DNA from: Saccharomonospora marina XMU15
GTDB lineage: Bacteria; Actinomycetota; Actinomycetes; Mycobacteriales; Pseudonocardiaceae
Assembly (NCBI RefSeq): GCF_000244955.1
Contig: NZ_CM001439.1
Location: 5,203,234 to 5,267,233, forward strand
DNA: 64,000 nucleotides
Direction of reading: 5' to 3'
The notes below the pieces were generated by a model that made no database searches, was not told the DNA's origin, and saw only the letters and a list, made by a program, of their open reading frames with translations. Of this stretch, positions 55,574 to 64,000 are shown one piece after another. A program made the translations under genes and the position numbers. Within the stretch, counting starts at the first letter, position 1. Each line of letters opens with the position of its first letter.

Positions 55574-56544
55574 CGCCGTTGCCGTGGGTCGAGGGCTTCC
55601 CGCATCGACTCGCCGACGAGCGTGAAACCGAGTGCCACCACGATGATGCAGGCCGCGGGCCAAAAAGCCAGGTGCGGCTGGCTGTCGAAGTAGTCCTGGG
55701 CGTTGCCGAGCATCTGGCCCCATTCGGGAGTCGAGTCGTCCGCCGCGCCGAGCCCCAGAAAGGACAGCGCGGCCGCGTCGAGGATCGCGATCGCCAGCAC
55801 GAGCGTGGACTGCACGATCACCGGCCCGAGCGAGTTCGGCACGATGTGCCGGAACACGATGGCGCCGCGTTTCACGCCGAGTGCCTTGGCCGCCAGCACG
55901 TGGTCGCTCTCGCGCACGCTGAGCATCGTGCCGCGCAGCAGCCGCGCGAAGATCGGTATCTGCACGATCGCGACCGCGATGATCACGGAGAACTGCGTCT
56001 GCTGCACGAACAGCGCACCGATGGAGACGGCGAGCAGCAGCGAGGGAATGGACAGCAGCACGTCCACGATCCGCATCACGACCGTGTCGACCCAGCCGCC
56101 GAAGGCGCCCGCGAGGGTACCGAGCACCGTCCCGCCACCGAGCCCGATCACGGTAGCCAGTACCGCGACCATCAGGGTCTGCTGCGAACCGAGCAGCATC
56201 CGGGAGAACAGGTCACGGCCGTACTGGTCGCCGCCGAGCGGATGTCCCGGCTGCGGCGGCGGAATCTCGTTGCGGGCGTTGGAGACCTGGTCCTCCAACA
56301 GCCGCAGCCCCGGATCGTGCGGCGCGATGAACGGGGCGAGCAGCGCCAGCAGCACGAACAGTCCGATGATGGTGGCACCGATCAGGAAGATCGGGTTTCG
56401 GCGCAACCGCCGCCACGCCGAGACGGCGAGGCTGATGCCCTCGTCCGGCGCCCCTGACGACCCGCCCTGCTGGCCTTCACCCGCAGCGGGCGGGCGGGCC
56501 GAGGTGGCGGCAAGCCGATCGATCTTCGTCGCACGCGACGTCAT
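55570..56544 (-). CDS. dppC: Peptide ABC transporter permease DppC
   Basis: A 324-residue permease with six transmembrane helices. The N-terminus is a long polar stretch (residues 1-45, Ala/Gly-rich), and helix 1 is PIFLIGATIIGLFVLLALLA. The EAA loop with the coupling helix is RESDHVLAAKALGVKRGAIV, which contacts the ATPase. It pairs with DppB to form the membrane channel for di- or oligopeptides. Confidence 0.95.
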   Translation of the reverse strand: MTSRATKIDRLAATSARPPAAGEGQQGGSSGAPDEGISLAVSAWRRLRRNPIFLIGATIIGLFVLLALLAPFIAPHDPGLRLLEDQVSNARNEIPPPQPGHPLGGDQYGRDLFSRMLLGSQQTLMVAVLATVIGLGGGTVLGTLAGAFGGWVDTVVMRIVDVLLSIPSLLLAVSIGALFVQQTQFSVIIAVAIVQIPIFARLLRGTMLSVRESDHVLAAKALGVKRGAIVFRHIVPNSLGPVIVQSTLVLAIAILDAAALSFLGLGAADDSTPEWGQMLGNAQDYFDSQPHLAFWPAACIIVVALGFTLVGESMREALDPRQRR

Positions 56545-56547
56545 GTC

Positions 56548-57570
56548 TCAGCTCCCCTTGCGCACTGTGCGGATGCGCGGATCGATCACGGCATACGACA
56601 GGTCGACAACGAGATTGACCAGCACGTAGGCCATCGCGGCCGCGATGATCACCACCTGCAGCACGGGGAAATCCTTGCGCTCGAACCCGAGTGCCAGCGC
56701 CTCACCGATGCCGTGCCAGGCGAACACCGTCTCGGTGAGTACGGCACCGGACAGCAGCGCGCCCGTCTGCAGCCCGATGGTCGTGACCACCGGCAGCATC
56801 GCGTTGCGCAGGATGTGCCGGTCGCGGATCACCCACTGGGCAAGGCCCTTGGACCTGGCCGTGCGTACGTAGTCCTCGTCCAACACGTCCAGCACCGACG
56901 CCCTGGTGATGCGAAAGATCACCGCGAACGGGATGGAGGCCAGCGCGAGCGCGGGCAGCAGCAGGTGCTTCAGCGCGTCAAGGGCGGCATCCCACTCCCG
57001 GGTGAGTATGCCGTCGAGCACGAAGAACCCGGTGACCCTCGTGGCGTCGATCCCCGCGCTCTGCCTGCCGCCGGTGGGCAGCAGACCCAACTCGATGGAC
57101 AGCAGGTACTTCAGCAGGAAGGCCAGGAAGAAGATCGGGATGGAGATACCGATCATCGAGCCGACCACGCCGACGTTGTCCAGCCAGCCGCCGCGGTGCC
57201 TTGCAGCGAGGTAACCGAGCGGGATCGCCGCGATCAGCGCGAGCACGATCGCGGCGATGCTCAGCTCGACGGTGGCCGGGAACCGCTCCAGGAACAGTTC
57301 CGTCGCCGGCTTGCCCGGCGAGACTCCGGTGGAGGTGCCGAAGTCGCCGGTCAATGCCCTGCCGAGGAAGGCGAGGTACTGGACGAAGATCGGCTCGTCC
57401 AGCCCGAGCGCCTCCCTCAGCTGCGCCCGGCTCTCCGCCGTGCCGCGGTTGCCGAGGATGGCCGCGACCGGCCCTCCCGGCAATGCCCGCAGCCAGGCGA
57501 AGAGCAGCACCGACAGTACGAACACCACGAGTGCGAGTTGCAGCACCCGCCTAACGGTGAAGCGGAGCAC
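56548..57570 (-). CDS. dppB: Peptide ABC transporter permease DppB
   Basis: A 340-residue permease with six helices. It starts in the usual way (LRFTVRRVLQLALVVFVLSV) and has the coupling-helix sequence DEDYVRTARSKGLAQWVIRD. The segment LPVVTTIGLQTGALLSGAVL is typical of DppB/OppB. The GTG at 57570 lies 9 bases after the dppA stop, and the stop is 3 bases before dppC, showing a tight operon. Confidence 0.95.
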   Translation of the reverse strand: MLRFTVRRVLQLALVVFVLSVLLFAWLRALPGGPVAAILGNRGTAESRAQLREALGLDEPIFVQYLAFLGRALTGDFGTSTGVSPGKPATELFLERFPATVELSIAAIVLALIAAIPLGYLAARHRGGWLDNVGVVGSMIGISIPIFFLAFLLKYLLSIELGLLPTGGRQSAGIDATRVTGFFVLDGILTREWDAALDALKHLLLPALALASIPFAVIFRITRASVLDVLDEDYVRTARSKGLAQWVIRDRHILRNAMLPVVTTIGLQTGALLSGAVLTETVFAWHGIGEALALGFERKDFPVLQVVIIAAAMAYVLVNLVVDLSYAVIDPRIRTVRKGS

Positions 57571-57579
57571 GTTCTCGCT

Positions 57580-59262
57580 TTACTCGGAGGCCGACACGGT
57601 GACCGGTGCGAACTCCTCCTTCGTCAGCGGGCTCGGCACGAGCCCCTGCACGTCGGGGGAGACGACGATGGCGGGAGGCGAGTGCGAGAGCGGGATGGCG
57701 GGCAGATACTCCGACATCAGCTTGCGGTTGATCTCTTGGTACTTCGCCTCGCGCTGCGCCGGGTCCACCGTGGCGGCCGCCGCGTCGAGCGCCTTCGACA
57801 GTTCCTCGCCCCACGGCGAGCCCTTGGTCCAGAACTGGTTCTCCGTGGTACCGAAGAAGGTGCCGATGAAGTTGTCCGGCGAGTTGTAGTCACCGGTCCA
57901 GCCGAGCAGGAAAAGTTGCGCCTTGGCGACCTCGACCTGGTCGATGTAGCCGCCCGCCCACGGCTTGCTGATGGGCTTGACGGTGATGCCGGCCTCTTCC
58001 AGGTCCTCCTTGATGGCGCCGAAGATGGCCTGCGGGTTCGGCATGTACGGGCGCGTGACCTGCGTGGGCCACCACAACTCGACGGTCAGGTTCTCGTGAC
58101 CGGCCTGCTTGAGCAGCTGCTTGGCCTTGTCGGGGTCGTGCGGGTACTGCGTGACGTCGTCGGCGTAGCCGTCCACCGTCGGCGGGTACATCTGCTTGGC
58201 GACCTCGGCCTTCTCCGGCATCACGGACTTGACCAGGTTCTCCCTGTCGATCGCGTATGCCAGCGCCTGCCGCACCCGCAGGTCCCGCAACGCGGGGTTG
58301 TTCTTCTGCGTGATGCCCAGGTAGAGGATGTTGAAGGGGTCGCGGATCTGCAGGTTGAAGCCCGCCTTCTCAAGGGCGTCCCAGTCCGACGGCGACGGGA
58401 AGTCGTAGCCGTCGATGTCTCCGGCCTCCAACGCCTGCTTGCGCGCGGTCTCGTCGGGAATCACGCGGAAGATCAGCTTGCTGAGCTTGGCCTTCTCGCC
58501 CCAGTAGTCGTCGTTTCGCACCAACTCGACGGTGCCGTTGCCCTCGTCGTAGCTGGAGAACTTGAACGGGCCGGTACCCGTGGGGTGCTGCCGGGCGTAC
58601 TCGGAGAAGACGAAGCTGTCGCCCTGCGCCTTGACGTCGTTGGCCTTGTACTCGTCCATCGCCGCGGGGCTCTGCATGCCGAAGGAGTCCTGGCTGAGCA
58701 GCGTCGGGAAGCCCGCATGGAAGCGGGTCAGCTCGAGCACCACGGTCGAGTCGTTCTCGGCGGTGCACGACTTGTAAAGCGATGGCTGCTTGCCGTCGGA
58801 GAACCCGCCGAAGTTCTCGATCCAGTAGTAGGACAGGGCCGCGGTGGCCCCGGCGCCGGTCTGGTTGTACATCCGTTCGAAGTTCTTGCAGACGGCGTCG
58901 GCGTTGAACGGTGTGCCGTCGTGGAACTTCACGCCTTCCTGGAGGGTGAAGGTCCAGGTCTTGCCGTCCTCACTGGACTTCCACTCCTTGGCGAGCTCCG
59001 GCTCCAACTCGGCGGTGCCCGGCTTGAGCCCGACGAGGTTCTCGAACATCTGCCTGGTGACGCGGAACGTCTCGCCGTCGGAGGCGTAGAAGGGATCGAA
59101 GTTCGACGGAGCTCCCGTGGCTCCGAACACCAGCGTGCCGCCTTCGGAGCCACCACCGCTGTCGCGCTGGGACTCGGCACACGCGGACATCGAGATCGCG
59201 AGCGCGCCTGCAAGCCCGATCAGGGCGATGCGGCGCGGGCGGGCCACCCGCAGTTGGAGCAT
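57580..59262 (-). CDS. dppA: Peptide ABC transporter substrate-binding lipoprotein DppA
   Basis: A 560-residue class C binding protein. The signal peptide ends in the lipobox SMSAC with Cys28 as the lipid anchor. The SBP family 5 domain is visible from GTLVFGATGAPSNFDPFYAS and TLQEGVKFHDGTPFNADAV to the C-terminal segment EINRKLMSEYLPAIPLSHSP. It captures peptides outside the membrane and delivers them to DppBC. The order matches M. tuberculosis dppABCD (Rv3666c-Rv3663c). A palindrome at 59302-59315 lies 40 bases upstream. Confidence 0.95.
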   Translation of the reverse strand: MLQLRVARPRRIALIGLAGALAISMSACAESQRDSGGGSEGGTLVFGATGAPSNFDPFYASDGETFRVTRQMFENLVGLKPGTAELEPELAKEWKSSEDGKTWTFTLQEGVKFHDGTPFNADAVCKNFERMYNQTGAGATAALSYYWIENFGGFSDGKQPSLYKSCTAENDSTVVLELTRFHAGFPTLLSQDSFGMQSPAAMDEYKANDVKAQGDSFVFSEYARQHPTGTGPFKFSSYDEGNGTVELVRNDDYWGEKAKLSKLIFRVIPDETARKQALEAGDIDGYDFPSPSDWDALEKAGFNLQIRDPFNILYLGITQKNNPALRDLRVRQALAYAIDRENLVKSVMPEKAEVAKQMYPPTVDGYADDVTQYPHDPDKAKQLLKQAGHENLTVELWWPTQVTRPYMPNPQAIFGAIKEDLEEAGITVKPISKPWAGGYIDQVEVAKAQLFLLGWTGDYNSPDNFIGTFFGTTENQFWTKGSPWGEELSKALDAAAATVDPAQREAKYQEINRKLMSEYLPAIPLSHSPPAIVVSPDVQGLVPSPLTKEEFAPVTVSASE

Positions 59263-59301
59263 GTTGGCACTCCTCGAGGAATTACATCAGTTCGAGCCGT
59301 A

Positions 59302-59315
59302 CACACGATCGTGTG
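59302..59315. promoter_or_regulatory. Candidate operator upstream of dppA
   Basis: CACACGATCGTGTG is a perfect 14-base palindrome, extended to a 20-base near-palindrome by GTA and GCAC/flanking bases. It lies 40 bases before the dppA start, where a repressor could block the operon promoter. The regulator is not identified. Confidence 0.5.
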
Positions 59316-59440
59316 CACGGTTGGTGGGAGACCCTAGCGGTTATCGCTCGCTTACTTAAGACCCCAAAGTTACGATCCGGCTACACAGGACCGGACCATG
59401 GCGTGAATTCACCAACGCATAGCGACGCTACGTAGCCGGT

Positions 59441-59459
59441 GAGGGGTTCGTCACCCCTC
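59441..59459. terminator. Possible terminator at the end of the P-loop kinase gene
   Basis: GAGGGGT (59441-59447) pairs with ACCCCTC (59453-59459) around TCGTC. It straddles the stop codon at 59451-59453 of the minus-strand gene. The stem is short (7 bp), so the call is weak. Confidence 0.3.
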
Positions 59460-60041
59460 CTCATCAGGATGGACTAGGCCAATTGTGCGATCCGCGTTGT
59501 GGGCTGTCCGGTCGACCGCGTACCAACCGTGTTCGAACCGCTGCCATTCCCGCAGCCGCGGCCCGGCCGACTCACCGTCGCGCGCCACCGCCCGCTCAAG
59601 TCTCTCCGCCGGTGGCGGGCCGCTGACCCAGCACAGCACGGAAAGCCGGTGCCGCACCGACGCCCTCCCGGCCGAGACGCCCTCCAACACGAGCACGTCG
59701 GGCACCGGTACCCGCACCCACTGCCCGAGTTCCGGCGCGGGGCCGGTCCAGTCCATCCTGCGATAGCTGCCTGGGCGACCCGCCGCGAGTGGTTCGAGCA
59801 CACCGGCGAGAAGCCTGGGCCACCAGGCGACCGGAACATCCCACGTCGCGAAGTCGTCGGTGCTCACCAGCGTGACCGCGACACCGCACTCGCGCAGCAC
59901 GCGCACCACGTCACGAGCCAGCGTCGATTTGCCCGCACCTGAGGGGCCGTCGATGGCGAGCATTCGCACCGGCCCCAGCCTCGGCGGCGCCGCGAGCACG
60001 GACTCCGCGAGCAGGTCCGCGTCGGTTCGCTCAGAGCGCAC
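59451..60041 (-). CDS. P-loop kinase, uridine-kinase-like
   Basis: A 196-residue NTPase. The Walker A is [20 protein letters not shown], followed by [20 protein letters not shown], a layout seen in uridine kinase-like P-loop proteins; [20 protein letters not shown] resembles the second catalytic segment. The substrate is unknown. The GTG at 60041 overlaps the recR stop by 11 bases, and the gene is therefore read from the recR transcript. A related gene is found near recR in mycobacteria (inferred). Confidence 0.75.
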   Translation of the reverse strand: MRSERTDADLLAESVLAAPPRLGPVRMLAIDGPSGAGKSTLARDVVRVLRECGVAVTLVSTDDFATWDVPVAWWPRLLAGVLEPLAAGRPGSYRRMDWTGPAPELGQWVRVPVPDVLVLEGVSAGRASVRHRLSVLCWVSGPPPAERLERAVARDGESAGPRLREWQRFEHGWYAVDRTAHNADRTIGLVHPDEEG

Positions 60042-60627
60042 GGCGACCGGAGAGCGCGCGGCCGAGCGTCAACTCGTCGGCGAACTCCAGGTCACCGCCC
60101 ATCGGTAGGCCTGAAGCCAGCCTTGTCACGGTCAGCCCGGGGAAATCGCGCAGCATGCGGACCAGGTAGGTCGCCGTCGCTTCGCCCTCGGTGTTCGGGT
60201 CGGTCGCGATGATGACCTCGGAGACCTCTTCGGCGCCGATCCTGGCCAGCAGTTCCCTGATGCGTAGCTGATCCGGGCCGATACCCGACAACGGATCGAG
60301 GGCTCCGCCGAGCACGTGGTAGCGGCCTCGGTACTCGCGGGTGCGCTCGACCGCGAGTACGTCCTTCGGCTCCTCGACCACGCACAGCAGCGAGGAGTCT
60401 CGCCTGACGTCGGAACAGATTCGGCAGCGCTCGTTCTCCGAGACGTTGCCGCAGACGTCGCAGAACCGCACGCCGTCTCGCACCTTGCCGAGCACGTCCT
60501 GCAGCCGCGCGAGGTCGGCGGGATCGGTCGCGAGCAGGTGGAAGGCGATGCGCTGCGCGCTCTTGGGACCGATGCCGGGCAGCCGCCCCAGCTCATCGAT
60601 CAGGTCCTGAACGACGCCTTCGTACAA
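60031..60627 (-). CDS. recR: Recombination protein RecR
   Basis: A 198-residue RecF-pathway protein. The helix-hairpin-helix is [18 protein letters not shown], the C4 zinc finger is [19 protein letters not shown], and the TOPRIM domain has [16 protein letters not shown] and [20 protein letters not shown]. It loads RecA onto gapped DNA with RecO. The TTG at 60627 ([14 protein letters not shown]) gives the family start immediately after the ybaB stop at 60629; an in-frame ATG at 60684 would overlap ybaB. Confidence 0.95.
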   Translation of the reverse strand: MYEGVVQDLIDELGRLPGIGPKSAQRIAFHLLATDPADLARLQDVLGKVRDGVRFCDVCGNVSENERCRICSDVRRDSSLLCVVEEPKDVLAVERTREYRGRYHVLGGALDPLSGIGPDQLRIRELLARIGAEEVSEVIIATDPNTEGEATATYLVRMLRDFPGLTVTRLASGLPMGGDLEFADELTLGRALSGRRAL

Positions 60628-60628
60628 C

Positions 60629-60988
60629 CTACTGTCCAGGAAGTCCGAGGCCGCCCAGGTCGGGCATGCCCCCGCCGAGACCACCCGCGAGCGGCCCCAG
60701 CTTCTCCTCGGTGAGTTTCTGCGCGTTGTGCGTCGCGTCGCGCACGGCGGCGACCACCAGATCGGCCAGCGTCTCGGTGTCGTCAGGGTCGACGATCTTG
60801 GGGTCGATGGTGAGGTTCTTCAGTTCGAGGCCACCGGTGACGGTCGCGGTCACGAGCCCGCCACCGGACGTGCCGGTCACCTCTGCCTCCGCCAGCTCCT
60901 GTTGCGCCGTGACGAGCTGCTCCTGCATCTTCTGCGCCTGCTGCAGGATCTGCTGCATGTCGGGCATTCCGCCGCCGGGTTGCACCAT
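60629..60988 (-). CDS. YbaB/EbfC-family nucleoid-associated protein
   Basis: A 119-residue protein of the YbaB/EbfC family. It shows the N-terminal helix [20 protein letters not shown], the strands [17 protein letters not shown], and [20 protein letters not shown]. It binds DNA as a dimer. The C-terminus is Gly-rich ([18 protein letters not shown]). The position between dnaX and recR is conserved in most bacteria. The ATG at 60988 gives [10 protein letters not shown]; the ribosome site is not clear. Confidence 0.93.
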   Translation of the reverse strand: MVQPGGGMPDMQQILQQAQKMQEQLVTAQQELAEAEVTGTSGGGLVTATVTGGLELKNLTIDPKIVDPDDTETLADLVVAAVRDATHNAQKLTEEKLGPLAGGLGGGMPDLGGLGLPGQ

Positions 60989-61082
60989 GATGAGGCTTTC
61001 CGATCCGATCGCTTGGTTGCAGTGCTGTCCAGCCTAGTCGCAGCGCCGCCCCGCACCACGTACCCGTGCGGTGGCGTCGCGT

Positions 61083-63080
61083 TCAGTCCAGCGGCCGTGC
61101 CCCGAGGTGGTCGGAGATCAGCCGGTGCGCGCGGGCGTCCGGGTCCGCGCCGTCCGCCTCGGGATCGCCGGGAGGCTGCGCCGCACCAGGCTCCACCTTG
61201 CCTGCGGGCGGGTACGGCTCCTCTTCGTCCTCCGGCTCCGGGGGCAGTGGAATGTCCGGTTCCGAGGTGGGCTGGGTGGGCCTGCCGCGCGGCCTCTCCT
61301 CCGCGGGCTGTGGCTCCGGTCGGCGGCGTGACTGCGGCTGCTCGGCGTCGGACCGCGAGTGTTGCCTCGGCTGCGGCCGCGTGGCGGCGGGCTGCTGCCC
61401 GGCGGCCTCCGGCTTCGGCCGGGACCTCACCGCCCCCGCGTGCACGCATCGCACCGTCCACTCGCCGGAGAGCACCTGGCCGAGCGCCGTGGCGATGCAC
61501 TCCACGTTGCGCTGCTCCGAAAGCCGCCGAACCAACGGCTCGGCCGTGTGCGTGAGCACCACGGTGGAGCCCTCGACGTCCTGCACGGCGGCGCCGGTCA
61601 GCAGGGCCTCGGTGCTACGGCTGAGCTTGCGCACCGCCGCGAGCACCTGCGGCCAGCACTGCCGAAGGGCTGCGGCGTCCACTCCGCCTCGGGTGGGTTC
61701 GGCGGCCGCGTCCGGTCGCGGGCCTGCGGCCTGCGGTGCGGCCTGCTCACCCGTCTCCGCCGTGGCGGCGAGTTCGCGACCCGGCTTGGTGGCGACACGC
61801 TGCGACGGCCGCTCGAACGACCGCTGTGGCTGTGGCTGCCTGCTTGGCTGCGGCGGTTGCCGTGACGGTTGCGAGTTGTCCTGACCCCGGCCGGGTTGCG
61901 CCTCGGCCGGGACGGCCGCCGCCGTGACCCGCCGCTCCAACCGCTCCAGCCGTTGCAGCATCGATCCCTCGTCGTCGGAGACCTCGGGCAGCAGCATCCT
62001 TGCGCTGAGCAACTCGAGCAGCAGCCGGGGTGCGGTGGCGCCACGCATCTCCAGCAGGCCGTTGTGGAGGATCTCCGCGTAGCGCGTCAGCGTGCCCGGC
62101 TTCAACCGCTCCGCCTGACCGACCATCCGTTCGACCTGCTCGTCGGGGGCCGAGACCATGCCCGAGGTCGCCGCGTCCGGCACGGAGCGCAGCAGGATGA
62201 GATCCCGCATCCGGTCGAGCAGGTCGCTGGCGAACCGGCGCGGGTCGTGGCCTGCCTCGGCCAGCCGGTCGATAGTGGCGAAGACGTTCTTGGCGTCGTC
62301 GGCGGCAAGGGCATCCACCATCGCGTCGATCAGCGCGACATCGGTGACCCCGAGCAGCGCCACGGCACGCTCGTAGGTGATCCCCTCCTGGCCGGCGCCC
62401 GCCAGCAGTTGGTCGAGCACGGATTGCGTGTCACGGGCCGATCCACCGCCTGCCCTGATGACCAGCGGGAACACCGCTGGCTCCACCGCGACGCCCTCGG
62501 CCGCGACGTTGCGTTCCAGCAATTCGCGCATGGCGCTCGGCGGGATCAGCCGGAACGGATAGTGGTGGGTACGCGACCGGATGGTGGGCAGCACCTTGTC
62601 CGGTTCCGTCGTCGCGAAGATGAAGATCAGGTGTTCCGGCGGCTCCTCGACGATCTTGAGCAGCGCGTTGAATCCCTGCGGGGTGACCATGTGCGCCTCG
62701 TCGATGATGAACACCCGATAGCGTGACTCCGCGGGCGCGTAGAACGCCCGGTCGCGCAGGTCCCGCGCGTCGTCGACCCCGCCGTGGCTGGCGGCGTCGA
62801 GTTCGGTGACGTCCACACTGCCAGGGCCCTCCGGAGCCAGCGCCCTGCACGGATCGCACTTGCCACACGGGTCGGGTGTCGGCCCCTCGACGCAGTTCAG
62901 CGAGCGGGCCATGATGCGAGCGCTGGAGGTCTTGCCGCACCCACGCGGGCCGGAGAACAGGTAGGCGTGGTTGATGCGGTTGGCGGCGAGCGCGGTGCGC
63001 AGCGGTTCCGTGACGTGCTCCTGCCCGACGACCTCGGCGAAGGTCGCGGGCCGGTACTTGCGGTACAGCGCTAGTGCCAC
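61083..63080 (-). CDS. dnaX: DNA polymerase III subunit gamma/tau
   Basis: A 665-residue clamp-loader subunit. The AAA+ domain begins ALYRKYRPATFAEVVGQEHV, with Walker A FSGPRGCGKTSSARIMARSL, a zinc module with Cys in NCVEGPTPDPCGKCDPC and Walker B FIIDEAHMVTP, then the SRC motif (RSRTHHYPFRLIPP). The C-terminal 280 residues are a Pro/Gln/Arg-rich tau extension. The GTG at 63080 gives the family start; the longer in-frame start at 63152 would overlap the SRP RNA. No frameshift signal for a short gamma form was identified. Confidence 0.96.
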   Translation of the reverse strand: MALALYRKYRPATFAEVVGQEHVTEPLRTALAANRINHAYLFSGPRGCGKTSSARIMARSLNCVEGPTPDPCGKCDPCRALAPEGPGSVDVTELDAASHGGVDDARDLRDRAFYAPAESRYRVFIIDEAHMVTPQGFNALLKIVEEPPEHLIFIFATTEPDKVLPTIRSRTHHYPFRLIPPSAMRELLERNVAAEGVAVEPAVFPLVIRAGGGSARDTQSVLDQLLAGAGQEGITYERAVALLGVTDVALIDAMVDALAADDAKNVFATIDRLAEAGHDPRRFASDLLDRMRDLILLRSVPDAATSGMVSAPDEQVERMVGQAERLKPGTLTRYAEILHNGLLEMRGATAPRLLLELLSARMLLPEVSDDEGSMLQRLERLERRVTAAAVPAEAQPGRGQDNSQPSRQPPQPSRQPQPQRSFERPSQRVATKPGRELAATAETGEQAAPQAAGPRPDAAAEPTRGGVDAAALRQCWPQVLAAVRKLSRSTEALLTGAAVQDVEGSTVVLTHTAEPLVRRLSEQRNVECIATALGQVLSGEWTVRCVHAGAVRSRPKPEAAGQQPAATRPQPRQHSRSDAEQPQSRRRPEPQPAEERPRGRPTQPTSEPDIPLPPEPEDEEEPYPPAGKVEPGAAQPPGDPEADGADPDARAHRLISDHLGARPLD

Positions 63081-63138
63081 GCCGCGAGAGTACCGCCAAC
63101 CTCCGACGGTTCCGCCGTGCTCCCCGCCGAACGCAAAA

Positions 63139-63224
63139 GGGGACCCCCGCACCCGCCAGAGCCTGCTTATCCTTGCTGCCTTCCGGCCCTGGGGAGGTTC
63201 ACAGGGTGGACGCCGCGGGGGTCC
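63139..63224 (-). ncRNA. ffs: Small bacterial SRP RNA (4.5S type)
   Basis: On the minus strand, GGACCCCCGC (from 63224) closes with GCGGGGGTCC at the other end. The SRP helix 8 core is seen as GGGCCGGAAGGCAGCAAGG, in which GGAAGG..GCAGC matches the conserved Ffh-binding loop. The molecule spans about 86 bases. It lies upstream of dnaX on the same strand, a common place in actinobacteria. End positions are approximate. Confidence 0.92.
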
Positions 63225-63289
63225 AACAACAGTCTAGGCCACCCACTGCCCGCGCGGTGATCCGGCCGGGTCAGCTCGTCGGAGCCGCA

Positions 63290-63541
63290 CTACTCGGGCA
63301 GGTCGAACTGCCCTGCCTTGACGGCGACGAGGAAGGCCTGCCATTCGGCCGCGTCGAAGACCAGCACGGGACTGTGCGACAGCTTCGTGTCCCGCACGCC
63401 CACTCTTCCCCCGCTCAGGTTCACCTCGACGCAGTTGCCACCGTTGGGTTCGCTGGCGAACGACTTCTGCCAGGCCGTCGCGTCGAACGTGTCCGCGACG
63501 ACCGCCGGATCATAATCCCCTCGCGGGGGATAATCGGCCAT
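63290..63541 (-). CDS. DUF397-domain protein
   Basis: An 83-residue protein with the DUF397 signature: TAWQKSFASEPNGGNCVEVN then GVRDTKLSHSPVLVFDAAEW and QAFLVAVKAGQFDL. Such small proteins are abundant in Streptomyces and Pseudonocardiaceae and often stand beside an XRE-type regulator with which they form a regulatory pair; no such gene is seen here. The ATG at 63541 has GGAGGT upstream. Confidence 0.88.
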   Translation of the reverse strand: MADYPPRGDYDPAVVADTFDATAWQKSFASEPNGGNCVEVNLSGGRVGVRDTKLSHSPVLVFDAAEWQAFLVAVKAGQFDLPE

Positions 63542-63780
63542 GGCAATACCTCCGTGCCCCGGTTTCGGGCGCGCGAAGCGATGTGTCGACAGTCACACAT
63601 TTCCCGCGCCCGAGCGTCGATCCGACGAAGGGATGCCGCCATCCGTGGGACATGCGACTCGCCGGCTCGACAGCGTGATTATTCTCAGACTAGGATTATT
63701 ACTATCGGTAGGGTGATCTTGAATGGTAGCGGGGGCCGATCCGTGAGAGATCGGCAACAGCGCCGGGGGTTGGAGTGACG

Positions 63781-63975
63781 ATGGCCGTACGACTCGACGT
63801 GGAGCGGGCGCTGACCGAGCGATCCGCTCGTACCGGCGAGACCGAACCAACCAACCGTGGTCGCCGGACCCGGTTCAGCCTCGGAAGGCGGACGGCCCCC
63901 AGGCAGTCGGGTTCGGTGCCTGCTGTCGCCGACTCGTCGGCACTGCGCTACCTCTACCAGCACAGCCTCGCGTAG
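63781..63975 (+). CDS. Small basic protein of unknown function
   Basis: A 64-residue open frame with GGAG about 7 bases before the ATG at 63781 (GTG 63775 is in frame). It is rich in Arg, Thr and Ser (RGRRTRFSLGRRTAPRQSG) with no recognised domain or signal peptide. It is divergent from the DUF397 gene over 239 bases of AT-richer sequence that should hold both promoters. Whether it is translated is uncertain. Confidence 0.4.
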   Translation: MAVRLDVERALTERSARTGETEPTNRGRRTRFSLGRRTAPRQSGSVPAVADSSALRYLYQHSLA

Positions 63976-64000
63976 CCCACGGGCTCACGAATTGAGCACG

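Overview
The window reads as one continuous stretch of chromosome from a high-GC actinomycete of the Pseudonocardiaceae type (Saccharomonospora, Prauserella or Amycolatopsis-like). The signs are about 70% GC, many GTG and TTG starts, frequent 4-base start/stop overlaps, WhiB and DUF397 proteins, F420-type enzymes, and a gene order that follows the Mycobacterium tuberculosis core from acs (Rv3667) to ponA2 and its phosphoesterase neighbour (Rv3682-Rv3683). The family names come from reading the protein sequences; no database search was run.

Layout: 1-2901 holds the end of a serine beta-lactamase-like hydrolase, a MurR/RpiR regulator and the MurQ etherase, which together suggest a cell-wall recycling locus. 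2924-5916 holds a degenerate Fic-like protein convergent with acetyl-CoA synthetase. 5994-9225 holds secreted or cell-wall proteins (choice-of-anchor protein, L,D-transpeptidase), a small basic protein and OsmC. 9359-12931 holds a VIT-type metal transporter, NhaA, a holin-like membrane protein and an EphE-like hydrolase. 12942-16212 is a tight minus-strand operon: nth, thioredoxin-like, NUDIX, MarP protease. 16324-19134 holds a small membrane protein, Crp and an MFS transporter. 19145-23192 is a minus-strand run: DUF4177, RidA, two unknown paralogous genes, NUDIX, metallo-beta-lactamase. 23225-29528 holds a paired ArsA-like ATPase, WhiB4-like, PonA2-like PBP and metallophosphoesterase.

A tRNA-Pro(CGG) at 29562 is followed by a short, lower-GC insert carrying one NTF2-like gene and ending in a second, decayed copy of the tRNA 3' end plus its terminator. 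Then come a Clp-N/HTH protein with two palindromic operators, a methyltransferase, an S9 peptidase, Dps, an intact IS5-type element with a CTAG target duplication, an FMN reductase, an esterase, an MFS transporter and a lipoprotein. The amino-acid block (asd, lysC with an internal beta-subunit start, and leuA behind a Leu-codon leader peptide) spans 39258-44875. Accessory regulators and enzymes follow (DedA, WYL, TrmO, SDR, LysR, a CorA-like protein, LLM, CPA1, DMT). Then come a complete dipeptide ABC transporter operon (dppABCDF) and the replication/repair cluster dnaX, ybaB, recR with the small SRP RNA upstream of dnaX.

Most of the window is conserved actinobacterial core. The less ordinary signals are the tRNA-Pro mini-island, the leuA attenuator, the twin operators of the Clp-N protein, the degenerate Fic-like and EphE-like proteins that have lost catalytic residues, the tandem unknown paralogues, the dispersed 21-bp repeats and the IS insertion that reconstitutes a stop codon. 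I did not find a convincing multi-gene novel defence or biosynthetic system.
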